A stretch of 61,475 nt of DNA from Pseudomonas citronellolis. Its GTDB lineage: Bacteria; Pseudomonadota; Gammaproteobacteria; Pseudomonadales; Pseudomonadaceae. Under the pieces are notes generated by a model. It did not search any database and had not been told where the DNA came from. It saw only the letters and a program-made list of their open reading frames with translations. Positions 33,067 through 45,811 of the stretch are shown one piece after another. Each line of letters starts with the position of its first letter. Positions within the stretch are counted from its first letter, which is position 1. The position numbers and the translations under genes are program-made. The stretch covers positions 1 through 61,475 of the forward strand of contig NZ_JARJLT010000072.1 of NCBI RefSeq assembly GCF_029335315.1. Reading direction: 5' to 3'.

Positions 33067-35115
33067 ATGATTGAAGGTTATTCCAACGCTAAGGTTGAGG
33101 CGCTCATCAATAGGGCCTCGCTTGAGGAGCAACGCTGGGTCTGGGCGTTGCTGGAAAATTTCCGTACGCGATTCCCGCAGGCTGACCACTGGACGGTCAA
33201 CATCAACCCGCCAGATATTCGAATCGGAGTTCGCTCAACCAGAAGCACTCGAGGCCGGGTGGCGTTCTCGTTCTATTGGAGCGGTGGGGAAGTCTGCTGC
33301 TCCCTGCGTGGTTCAGCGAATTTTCGGCATCAAATGGAAGAGAATGGTTTCGATTGGGAAATCAGATTCAGCTCCTACCCACTGCAGTCGGATGTTGAGG
33401 ACTGGTTCAGGGCTATTGGCAATGTCTTCGAGCCTGGAGAGCTGCCCTTGGAGGGCGTGGGGCATGTGCCAGCTGACTACGCGATTGAAGATGACGACTA
33501 CGAACAGGAAGGAGATGAGCTCATGCAATCTCGGGATCAGGGTGGCGCGTCGGAGCTGAATCGTATCCTCTATGGCCCGCCTGGTACGGGGAAAACCTAT
33601 GCCACCATCAACCACGCATTGGGTGTGCTCGACCCGCAGTTTTTAGCGGAGAACCCTGGTGAGGATAAGGGCACGCGAAAGCGTCTCAAGACGCGCTTCG
33701 ATCAATTGGTGAAGGACGAGCGTGTGCGTTTCGTAACCTTCCACCAGAGTTTCAGTTATGAGGATTTTGTCGAGGGGCTGCGTGCAGACACCGACGGTGA
33801 CAGTGCGCAGATCGAATATCGCGTGGAGCCGGGTATTTTCAAGCAGCTCTGCGACGACGCGCGCACCAGAGATGGCCAAGCTGAAAGCGGCATTCGCGAT
33901 AAGGCACGTATCTGGAAGATTTCCATCAATGGCACGGGTGCGTCAGCGACTAAAACCTACTGCCTTCAGCATGGTGAGGCGCGTATCGGCTGGGGGAGTA
34001 CTGGCGATTTGCGCAAGTCACCCGAACAGGGTGATTACTACCAGTCCCTGGGCTCCGGAGATAGGGGCACTCTGAGCTACTTCGCCGAGCAAATGGTGGT
34101 GGGTGATATTCTGCTGTGCATTCATTCGGCCGACATGATTGGTGCCATCGGGGTGGTCACTAGCGATTATCGCTACGAGGAGAGGGCGCCTGCTGGCATC
34201 ATCGGAGATTACCAGCATGTACGCTCGGTATCCTGGCTTTATCGCGACATCAATCTTTCGATTCTGCCGTTGAACGATGGCCGGCAATTCACCCTGAAAA
34301 CGGTCTATGCAATGAACCGTTTCTCCTGGGCTGACTTGCTTAGCTATTTGCAGCAGCAAGGCGTCCAGCCTGTCGAGCAGGTGCCCGCGTCGACGAGTGA
34401 GCGCAAGCCGTACGTACTGATCATCGATGAGATCAATCGCGGGAATGTTTCGCGCATTTTCGGTGAGCTCATCACTCTGATTGAGCCTTCCAAGCGTGAG
34501 GGGGCTGCGGAGGCGCTGAGTCTGAAGCTGCCGTATTCGAAGAAACCTTTTAGCGTACCGGACAATGTGTATTTGCTGGGTACTATGAACACAGCCGATC
34601 GCTCGTTGGCTGGATTGGACATTGCACTTCGTCGACGCTTTACCTTTTATGAAATGCCGCCACGCCCTGAGCTTCTTGATGGTGTGATGGTTGAAGGAGT
34701 TGTCGATGTCGGCCAGCTATTACGGGTGATGAACCAGCGTATCGCGGTGTTGCTGGGTCGCGAGCATTGCCTCGGCCATGCCTACTTCATGCAGCTAAAG
34801 GATGACCCGACACTGGCCCAGCTGGAACTAATCTTCCGCAACCAGGTGTTGCCATTGCTGCAGGAGTATTTTTTCGAAGACTGGCAGCGTATTGCTTGGG
34901 TCTTCAACGACCACCGAAAACCTTCTGCGGACCAGTTCGTGCAGCGCCATGCCCAAGATATAAGCCTGCTGTTTGGAAGCGATGTGCCGGTGCAGGATCG
35001 AGTCTGGCACATCAATTCATCCGCGTTCAGCAAGCTCTCCGCATATGCTGGAGTGATAAAGGCGAAGGTGGAGGCGGGTGTCTCGGTCGCAGAGCTTGAG
35101 GGGCTTACCCCTTGA
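33067..35115 (+). CDS. mcrB: McrB-type GTPase with EVE-like insertion
   Basis: 682 residues. The N-terminal 140 residues form an unassigned domain. The AAA core has Walker A GPPGTGKT (about 170) and Walker B LIIDEINRGN (about 451), and the McrB-specific guanine-nucleotide motif MNTADRS (about 506). Between Walker A and B lie about 270 residues instead of the usual 70-80; about 280-420 of these look like an EVE/PUA-type domain (ARIWKISINGTG, GDILLCIHSADMIGAIGVV). EVE domains bind modified bases, so this may be the target-recognition part of a type IV restriction system. ATG at 33067 follows AGGAT. mcrC overlaps the end. Confidence 0.88.
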   Translation: MIEGYSNAKVEALINRASLEEQRWVWALLENFRTRFPQADHWTVNINPPDIRIGVRSTRSTRGRVAFSFYWSGGEVCCSLRGSANFRHQMEENGFDWEIRFSSYPLQSDVEDWFRAIGNVFEPGELPLEGVGHVPADYAIEDDDYEQEGDELMQSRDQGGASELNRILYGPPGTGKTYATINHALGVLDPQFLAENPGEDKGTRKRLKTRFDQLVKDERVRFVTFHQSFSYEDFVEGLRADTDGDSAQIEYRVEPGIFKQLCDDARTRDGQAESGIRDKARIWKISINGTGASATKTYCLQHGEARIGWGSTGDLRKSPEQGDYYQSLGSGDRGTLSYFAEQMVVGDILLCIHSADMIGAIGVVTSDYRYEERAPAGIIGDYQHVRSVSWLYRDINLSILPLNDGRQFTLKTVYAMNRFSWADLLSYLQQQGVQPVEQVPASTSERKPYVLIIDEINRGNVSRIFGELITLIEPSKREGAAEALSLKLPYSKKPFSVPDNVYLLGTMNTADRSLAGLDIALRRRFTFYEMPPRPELLDGVMVEGVVDVGQLLRVMNQRIAVLLGREHCLGHAYFMQLKDDPTLAQLELIFRNQVLPLLQEYFFEDWQRIAWVFNDHRKPSADQFVQRHAQDISLLFGSDVPVQDRVWHINSSAFSKLSAYAGVIKAKVEAGVSVAELEGLTP

Positions 35116-36410
35116 AGACTCACGTCACGGTTCGTGAATACGCCAGGTTAACTACTGCTGTCGTTCCACCTGGCAACCTCGACTGTGCACAGATATCCGA
35201 AACCGCCTTCGACTGGCTGTGCGAGCTAAGTGCCAGTTTCAATCGCAATGGTGCCACGCTGCTGCAAGTGGAAGGACGACGCTCCCTGAAGTGGGATTCC
35301 TATGTGGGTGTGTTGGAGACTCCCTGTGGTACGCAGCTGGAGATTTTGCCTAAGCACCATGAGCAGGGAGACTGTCAGGGAAAAAGTCGGCGGCTGCTGC
35401 GTAAACTGATTCAATGTGCGTTGCAGATCAAGCCGCGAGAGGCGTCGGTGAGCAGTCTTGAGCTGTTCGATGCTCCCCTCAGCGAGTGGGTGATGGGGCA
35501 GTTCCTAAATGAGCTGGACTTGTTGGTAAAGCGAGGGGTGCGCTTCGATTATCTGCGCGTCGAAGAGGAACAGAGTTTTCTGCGCGGGCAACTGAACGTG
35601 GTTGCGCAGATGCGCCAGCCTCCAGGACGACAGCATCGCTTCCAGATTCGCCATGATGTGTTCTTGCCTGACCGCGCTGAGAATCGTCTGCTCAAGTTAG
35701 CGCTAGAGCAGGTGGCTAAGACCACGCAGAATGCCACCAACTGGCGCCTGGCCAACGAGCTGCGGGCTATGTTGGCTGAGGTGCCGGCTAGTCGACAGGT
35801 GAGCCTAGATCTGCGTGTTTGGAGTCACGACCGTCTGATGGCGCACTACCACGCCATCAAACCTTGGTGTGAGCTGATTCTCAATCAGCACATGCCAATT
35901 GCCGTGACTGGTGAATGGCGAGGCATGAGCTTGTTGTTCCCGATGGAAAAGCTATTTGAGCGCTATGTGGAGAGCTGGTTGCAACAGCGCTTGGCGCTCG
36001 GTGCAAGGCTGAAATCACAGGCTGCCAGCCAGTACTTGTGTGAGCATGACAGCAGTTGGATGTTTTGCCTAAAGCCAGACTTGCTGATCGATACGCCCGA
36101 GCAGCGCTGGATATTGGATACTAAGTGGAAGCGAATTGATGCGCGCAAGCCTGAGTCGAACTATGCCCTCAGTCAGGGTGACTTCTATCAGTTGTTCGCA
36201 TATGGCCATAAGTATCGCAGAAGGTCGGATATTCCCACGCTAGTGCTAATTTATCCGCGTTGGTCTGGGTTGGAGAAAACGCTACCCGTTTTTGAGTATG
36301 GCAACGGGATGGAGCTCTGGGTATTACCTTTTGACTTAGAGATCGACTACCTGATGGGCGCAAGCTCTGCCTGTATTCCGCTGAACGACATCAACCGCTC
36401 TGCAAGCTAA
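35112..36410 (+). CDS. mcrC: McrC-type nuclease subunit
   Basis: 432 residues. McrC hallmarks: FPMEKLFERYVESW (about 277-290) and the PD-(D/E)xK nuclease core KPDLLI (about 321) followed by WILDTKWK (about 332-339). It supplies DNA cleavage to the McrB GTPase ring. The start is a TTG that overlaps the mcrB stop (TTGA), so it is coupled to mcrB. An N-terminal 110-residue part (REYARLT, LEILPKH) resembles the McrC N-terminal domain. Confidence 0.92.
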   Translation: MKTHVTVREYARLTTAVVPPGNLDCAQISETAFDWLCELSASFNRNGATLLQVEGRRSLKWDSYVGVLETPCGTQLEILPKHHEQGDCQGKSRRLLRKLIQCALQIKPREASVSSLELFDAPLSEWVMGQFLNELDLLVKRGVRFDYLRVEEEQSFLRGQLNVVAQMRQPPGRQHRFQIRHDVFLPDRAENRLLKLALEQVAKTTQNATNWRLANELRAMLAEVPASRQVSLDLRVWSHDRLMAHYHAIKPWCELILNQHMPIAVTGEWRGMSLLFPMEKLFERYVESWLQQRLALGARLKSQAASQYLCEHDSSWMFCLKPDLLIDTPEQRWILDTKWKRIDARKPESNYALSQGDFYQLFAYGHKYRRRSDIPTLVLIYPRWSGLEKTLPVFEYGNGMELWVLPFDLEIDYLMGASSACIPLNDINRSAS

Positions 36411-36904
36411 GACCTAGTAAATGCTAGATACAGCAGGCGCTGAGCAGATGCCCGCTGTTTACGGCTCTCGACGGGGCTCGATGCTCAACTGATATTCAGA
36501 AAGGTGATCAATCGGGGACCCTGCCTGAGGGCGGGCTGGTTTCCAACCCTCACCTTGAGGGACTGGCGAACAGTTCCGACCAGTACCGCACGCTCAACGA
36601 GCTAATCGGCTACGAGTTGGTCATGTGAAATGGTTTTGCTTTCATCTGCGCCGCGGATGTTTCGGAGATTGATACGGACGACCTCGCTTATAGCTTCCAG
36701 GGCCTTTTGTTGGTGTTGTTTCGCGGACTCATGGAGTTCGGTTGCGCCATGGATATTTTTCTCAAGGACGAAGCAGGTCTCTCTGATATACGTATAGATG
36801 ATTGGTAAAGAGCAAGACAAGTCGCCTTCCGAGCTCCAGCTTTAAGGGCTATCGCGCCCGCTTAAAAATACGCGGACATCATAGCCCCTATCCCCGGGAT
36901 ATCC
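36411..36904. other. Degraded intergenic region
   Basis: About 490 bases between mcrC and an IS66 remnant. A plus-strand frame from about 36456 to 36627 reads without stop (ending LNELIGYELVM) and may be the tail of a lost gene; I see no start. No clear promoter or terminator. Confidence 0.3.
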
Positions 36905-37225
36905 ATGCGCCAGCGAATCTCTTACCCGAATCCATTCAAGTCTCAGTTTGTTCAGGAGTGCATCAAGCCAGGCGCATCAGTGGCAGGTGGCGCCTTGAGC
37001 CACGGTAGCGATGCCAACGTCGTCCGCAAATGGCTACCGCTTCACTGCGATCAGCCGGCGACGACACTAGATCAGTTCATGGCGCTTCAGTTTGAGCTGG
37101 ATGAGGCGAACGCCAATTATGCGGCAGGATTGCAATCAGGCATGAGCATCAGTCTGGTGTGCACTGGACGCAGCGATGTAGCAAAAACGCCTATGTCGAA
37201 GGATTGTCTGTCAGATACTCGATGA
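36905..37225 (+). pseudogene. IS66-family tnpA remnant
   Basis: The frame starts with an N-terminal part matching IS66 accessory protein TnpA: ISYPNPFKSQFVQEC, KPGASVAGGALSHG and NANVVRKWLPL (about residues 4-45). After about residue 65 the similarity fades. No tnpB or intact tnpC follows; instead the SNF2 gene begins 118 bases later. The missing 3' end of the same kind of element, in the same orientation, is found at 52837. Confidence 0.7.
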
Positions 37226-37342
37226 GTGGTTGGTCGGCATTTAATGCCCGATCAGGCCTCTGGATCGGCGGGGTTGATTCGAGTGTCGATGTCCATCATA
37301 TCCAAGTAAACTCAACAATTTGACGATTATCTGGAAGCTCAA

Positions 37343-40872
<3,530 letters not shown>

Positions 40873-40876
<4 letters not shown>

Positions 40877-42255
40877 AATTAACCAAACTGCGCCTGCAGA
40901 ACTATCGCTGCTTCGATGCGCTTGAAATCGAATTCCATGAAAAGTTGACAGTGCTGATCGCCCCCAATGGCGGCGGCAAAACCACTCTGCTGGACGCTGC
41001 GCGGGTTGCGCTATGGCCCTTTGTCAAAGGCTTCGATCTGGGCAGTCAGACAGGCAAGGCGGCTACCATCCAAATCGATGACGTGCGCCTGGCATTGCTC
41101 AACGAAGGCAATATGGAGCCGCAGACTCCCAGCGTCATCGATGCTTGGGGCGATTGGTCGGTAAACGAACGCAACAGGCACTGGCTACAACAACGCAGCA
41201 GTCTGAAAAAAGGCACAAACACCACAGGCGATGTTGCCGTCAAGGCGATGACCTCTCATGGTAAGGCGTTGGAAAGCCAGGTACGTAGCGATCAGCAGGT
41301 GACCCTGCCGCTGGTCAGCTATCTGGGTACCTCTCGGCTGTGGTTTGAAGGGCGCTTCACTTCTGTTGCTGCCGAAACGACCCTCGACAAGAGCGAATAC
41401 TCTCGCACTTCTGGCTATCTCAATTGCCTGTCTTATTCTTCGAGTTTTAAAACCTTTACCGCTTGGTTCGGGTGGATCTACCGCAGCTACCGAGAAGAGC
41501 AATTGACAGCGTTGGAAAGAAATTCGGAGCTGTCGTCAAAAGGTCAGCGATTTTTGCAAATCATCGAGGCGATCAAGGTTGCCATCAATACCCTGATCGA
41601 GGCTCCTACCGGCTGGTATGACCTTGAGTACAGTGCCAGCCATCAGCAGCAGTTGGTCATGCACCATCCCGTGCAGGGCGTAATGCCCGTCGATATGCTA
41701 AGTGATGGCCTGCGTAACGCCATTGCCATGGTTGCCGATCTGGCGTTTCGTGCTTGCAAGCTCAATCCTCATTTGGGAGAGCGTGCGCCCTTGGAAACGC
41801 CTGGTATCGCGCTGATCGATGAGGTGGATATGTTCCTCCATCCGCAATGGCAGCAAACGATTCTGGCGTCCTTGCAAAGTGCTTTTCCTGAAATCCAATT
41901 CATCGTGACCACCCATAGCCCGCAGGTGCTTAGCACTGTTCGCCGGGAAAGCATTAGGGTTGTAGAACAGACGGAGTCTGGATTGTGTGCAGTTATGCCC
42001 GACTTCAGCCCTCTTGCGCACGAGTCAGGTGATGCTCTGTCCAAGATCATGGGTACCCACCGTGAGCCACCCTTGCCGATTCAAGAGCAGATACGCCATT
42101 TTGAGCAGCTAGTACGTGCTGGCCAAGAAAGTTCTGATCAGGCTAAGACTCTGCGCCATGAGCTTGATCAGGCTGGTTATCAGATCCATGAAAGCGATCT
42201 GGTCACTTGGCGCTTTTTGGCGCAGCACAAGGCGGTGCAAGGAGGTAAGGCATGA
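40873..42255 (+). CDS. RecF-like AAA ATPase, Septu PtuA-like
   Basis: 460 residues. [17 protein letters not shown] at the N terminus leads to Walker [14 protein letters not shown] (about 32-44); Walker B is [16 protein letters not shown] (about 312-327), followed by [13 protein letters not shown]. This is the OLD/RecF-like ATPase type used in Septu (PtuA) and retron Eco7-type effectors. The start is GTG overlapping the helicase stop; the stop overlaps the HNH gene by 4 bases. Pairing with an HNH protein is the defining feature of Septu. Confidence 0.82.
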
Positions 42256-42842
42256 TCGAGCTGCACCATCGTGCTGTCCCGACGCCTGCGCTTTCTGTAT
42301 TCATCGCTACGCATCCGCACGCATCAGTAGCTGATTTCGACAGCCTTACATTCCAGCCGGTAAAGCAAGCTGTGAAGGCTGACCTCAACGCTGATCAGGG
42401 CGGGCTTTGTGTGTACTGTGAGAGTCCACTGGCCCCCACTACAGGGCAGGTTGAGCACATAAAGCCGAAAGCGGGTGCTAACGCTCATCCTCACCTGTGC
42501 TTCACCTATACCAACTATGGCCATAGCTGCATCAACCCCAAAACCTGCGGGCAGAAAAAGAACAACGGTCTATTGCCCATCGAACCCGGGCCGGGTTGCA
42601 ACAGTGAGTGGACGCTCTCAACCGACGGGACTATCGAACCTATTGCTAGCCTGACTCGGAAGCGCAAGCATGCGGTCACTCAGGCTCGTGACATGCTTGG
42701 TCTTAACAGAGATTCCAACCTGGTTGATGAGCGTCAGCGCTGGCTAAAAAGCGCATTGGCTGTGTTGCAGCAAGCCCCCCAAGACATTCAGCAGTTTCTG
42801 CAGCTAGCACCATACCGGTACATGCTGTCGACTGTCCTGTGA
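42252..42842 (+). CDS. HNH nuclease, Septu PtuB-like (TIGR02646-like)
   Basis: 196 residues. Zinc-binding and catalytic HNH elements: CVYCESP (about 53-59), VEHIKPK (about 67-73), then HSCINPKTCGQKKNN (about 92-106). This cysteine pattern is that of TIGR02646-type HNH proteins found as PtuB and in retron Eco7. It overlaps the ATPase gene and is probably held by it until triggered. The methyltransferase gene follows after 15 bases. Confidence 0.8.
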   Translation: MIELHHRAVPTPALSVFIATHPHASVADFDSLTFQPVKQAVKADLNADQGGLCVYCESPLAPTTGQVEHIKPKAGANAHPHLCFTYTNYGHSCINPKTCGQKKNNGLLPIEPGPGCNSEWTLSTDGTIEPIASLTRKRKHAVTQARDMLGLNRDSNLVDERQRWLKSALAVLQQAPQDIQQFLQLAPYRYMLSTVL

Positions 42843-42857
42843 CATAGAGATCACTCA

Positions 42858-45770
42858 GTGACTTACCCAATCAAAACCCCGAAAAAACTCATCGAAGTCG
42901 CTTTGCCGTTGGACGCGATCAACGCAGCCGCGGCTCGTGAAAAGTCCATCCGTCATGGCCACCCCAGCACCTTGCACCTGTGGTGGGCGCGGCGGCCGTT
43001 AGCGGCGGCGCGGGCGGTGATTTTTGCGCAGATGGTTAATGACCCTGGCTACGAGCGTCATCTGGGGCGTGGGGTGAACAAGGAGAAGGCTGCGGCGGAG
43101 CGTGAACGCCTGTTCAAAATCATTGAAGAACTGGTGCAGTGGGAAAACACCAATAACGAAGAGGTGCTGGGTAGAGCGCGGGCGGAGATTTGGAAGAGCT
43201 GGCGCGAGACGTGTGAACTGAACAAGGGCTATCCGCAGGCTGCCGAGCTGTTCAATCCAGAAAAGCTGCCGGGCTTCCATGACCCCTTCGCCGGCGGTGG
43301 TGCGCTGCCTCTGGAGGCACAGCGCCTCGGCCTAGAAAGCTACGCCTCCGACCTTAATCCGGTGGCGGTGACCATCAACAAGGCGATGATTGAGATTCCA
43401 CCGAAGTTCGCCGGTCGTGCGCCGGTAGGGCCGGAAATCGCTGCTGACAAGGGCAGCAAGAAGCGCGCAACCCGTGATGCCTTTGAGGACTGGTCGGGCG
43501 CCAAGGGCCTTGCCGAGGACGTACGTCGCTACGGTGCCTGGATGCGGGAGCAGGCGCAGCAGCGCATTGGTCACCTGTACCCGCAGATCGAAGTCTCAGA
43601 CGAGATGGTGGCCGAGCGTCCGGATTTGGCTCAGTACCAAGGTGAAAAACTAACGGTAATCGCGTGGCTGTGGGCTCGCACGGTAAGAAGCCCCAACCCT
43701 GCATTCAGTCATGCCGAGGTGCCGCTAGCTTCGACTTTTATCCTTTCAAAGATGAAAGGTAATGAGGCTTATATCGAGCCTGTCATCGAGAGTGATAACT
43801 ATCGATTTACTGTAAAGATGGGCACTCCGCCGACAGAGGCGAGTGAAGGTACGGCAGCAGGAAAACGTGGCGGATTTCTGTGCCTGCTTTCTGGGACTCC
43901 GATTGATTACAAGTACATTCGTGCCGAGGGTTCCGGTGGTCGGATGGGGCAGCGATTGATGGCGATTGTTGCTGAGGGTGCGCGAGGCCGGGTCTATTTG
44001 GCTCCAACTGTTGAGCATGCCTCTCGTGCTGTAGAGGCGCAGCCTGACTGGCGTCCCGAAACACCTCTGCATGGTAAGTGTAGAGTGAACGTCTCCAACT
44101 ATGGACTGGATGTCTACGGTGATCTTTTTACTTCCCGTCAATTGATTACCTTAACCACCCTTTCGGACTTGGTGCAGGAGGCTATCGCTCGAGTGCGAGA
44201 AGATGTTATAGCCGCTGGGTTGGCCGACGATGGGCAGGGGCTAGATGAGGGTGGAAGCAAAGCGACTGCATACTCGCAAGTTGTAGGGCTTTTTCTGGCA
44301 ATCGTTATTGATAGGCTGGCCGACTACAACTCAACATTATGCTCGTGGCATGTCGGTGGTCCTACTACAGGGACTAAGAGTAGAAATACGTTTTCTAGGC
44401 AAGCTCTGCCTATGACTTGGGATTTTTTGGAAGTAAATCCACTGTCGGAGCAGTCTGGTAGTTTGGAAAACTCTTTGGGCTATACAGCTAAAAGTATTGC
44501 TGAGTTAGGTAGCGGCTCCGCGTTTGGATATGCATTCCAAGCTGACGCTACGACACAAAAGATTTCTGTCAAGAAAGTAGTTTCTACCGATCCACCTTAC
44601 TACGACAATATCGGCTACGCAGATCTCTCCGACTTCTTTTATGTTTGGCTGCGTCGTTCGCTACGGCCGATTTTTCCTAACCTTTACGCCACCCTCGCTG
44701 TGCCCAAAGCTGAAGAGCTAGTAGCCACCCCATACCGCCATGGCAGCAAGGACAAGGCCGAAGTCTTTTTCCTCGATGGCATGACTGCTGCCATGCACAA
44801 CCTGGCGGAGCAAGCGCATCCGGCTTTCCCGGTGACCATCTACTACGCCTTTAAGCAGGCGGAAACCAAGGGTGAGGCCGGTACCTCCAGCACCGGCTGG
44901 GAGACCTTCCTGGCTGCTGTGCTTAAGGCTGGTTTTGCTCTCAGTGGTACCTGGCCAATGCGTACCGAACTGAGCAACCGCATGATCGGCTCCGGTTCCA
45001 ACGCTCTAGCCTCCAGCATTGTGCTGGTCTGCCGCCCGCGCGCAGACGACGCCCCAACCATCTCGCGCCGCGAGTTTATACGTGAGCTCAACGCCACCTT
45101 GCCAGATGCTCTGCTGGATATGACCCGTGGCGGCATCAACTCGCCGGTGGCCCCGGTCGACCTTTCTCAAGCCATTATTGGCCCTGGCATGGAAGTCTTC
45201 AGCAAATACAGCGCCGTGCTGGAGGCCGACGGCTCGCCGATGACTGTGCGCAGCGCCCTGCAATTGATCAACCGCTTTATCGGCGAAGACGACTTTGACC
45301 ACGACACCCAGTTCTGCCTCGCCTGGTTTGAACAGCATGGCTGGGCAGTAGGCAAGCACGGCGATGCCGATGTTTTGGCCCGCGCCAAGGGTACTAGCGT
45401 TGGCGGCTTGGTGGATGCCGGCGTGGTGGAGAGTGGTGGCGGCGATCTGCGTTTGCTCAAGTGGGCGGAAATGCCGCGTGACTGGTCACCAGAAAATGAC
45501 AATCGCATACCAGTGTGGGAAGCCCTGCACCAGCTGATTCGTGCGTTGAACCAGGAAGGCGAAACCGCCGCAGGCCAACTGCTCGCACGCATGCCCGACA
45601 AGACAGCCGGCCTCACCGCGCTTACTTATCGTCTCTACACACTTTGCGAGCGCCAAGGCTGGGCTGAAGAAGCCCGTGCCTATAACGAACTACAAGGCGC
45701 TTGGCTCGGTATCGAACAGGCCAGCCAGGAAGCCGGCCACATTGGCAGCCAGAGTGCATTGGATATTTGA
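42858..45770 (+). CDS. DUF1156-type DNA methyltransferase
   Basis: 970 residues. The DUF1156 N terminus ([39 protein letters not shown]) precedes the SAM-binding motif [14 protein letters not shown] (about 140) and the catalytic [20 protein letters not shown] (about 576-595), as in amino-methyltransferases, probably N6-adenine. The start is GTG. The stretch 43700-44640 is clearly poorer in GC than both flanks (hand counts 45% at 44341-44580, against 63-65% in samples of either flank) and encodes the variable part between the two motifs, so the recognition region may have been exchanged. Confidence 0.85.
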   Translation: MTYPIKTPKKLIEVALPLDAINAAAAREKSIRHGHPSTLHLWWARRPLAAARAVIFAQMVNDPGYERHLGRGVNKEKAAAERERLFKIIEELVQWENTNNEEVLGRARAEIWKSWRETCELNKGYPQAAELFNPEKLPGFHDPFAGGGALPLEAQRLGLESYASDLNPVAVTINKAMIEIPPKFAGRAPVGPEIAADKGSKKRATRDAFEDWSGAKGLAEDVRRYGAWMREQAQQRIGHLYPQIEVSDEMVAERPDLAQYQGEKLTVIAWLWARTVRSPNPAFSHAEVPLASTFILSKMKGNEAYIEPVIESDNYRFTVKMGTPPTEASEGTAAGKRGGFLCLLSGTPIDYKYIRAEGSGGRMGQRLMAIVAEGARGRVYLAPTVEHASRAVEAQPDWRPETPLHGKCRVNVSNYGLDVYGDLFTSRQLITLTTLSDLVQEAIARVREDVIAAGLADDGQGLDEGGSKATAYSQVVGLFLAIVIDRLADYNSTLCSWHVGGPTTGTKSRNTFSRQALPMTWDFLEVNPLSEQSGSLENSLGYTAKSIAELGSGSAFGYAFQADATTQKISVKKVVSTDPPYYDNIGYADLSDFFYVWLRRSLRPIFPNLYATLAVPKAEELVATPYRHGSKDKAEVFFLDGMTAAMHNLAEQAHPAFPVTIYYAFKQAETKGEAGTSSTGWETFLAAVLKAGFALSGTWPMRTELSNRMIGSGSNALASSIVLVCRPRADDAPTISRREFIRELNATLPDALLDMTRGGINSPVAPVDLSQAIIGPGMEVFSKYSAVLEADGSPMTVRSALQLINRFIGEDDFDHDTQFCLAWFEQHGWAVGKHGDADVLARAKGTSVGGLVDAGVVESGGGDLRLLKWAEMPRDWSPENDNRIPVWEALHQLIRALNQEGETAAGQLLARMPDKTAGLTALTYRLYTLCERQGWAEEARAYNELQGAWLGIEQASQEAGHIGSQSALDI

Positions 45771-45811
45771 CGCAGTATCTTTGGGATGAATTGACGTAAA
45801 GGAATATAGGG

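Noticed and set aside
36602-36820. 72-residue minus-strand frame between mcrC and the IS66 remnant
   Set aside because: It depends on a TTG start without a ribosome-binding site and matches nothing; the region looks degraded.
36806-36860. Possible left inverted repeat of the IS66 element (GTAAAGAGC)
   Set aside because: Only partly similar to the clear right end GTAAGCGAACGGGCA; not enough to mark a boundary.
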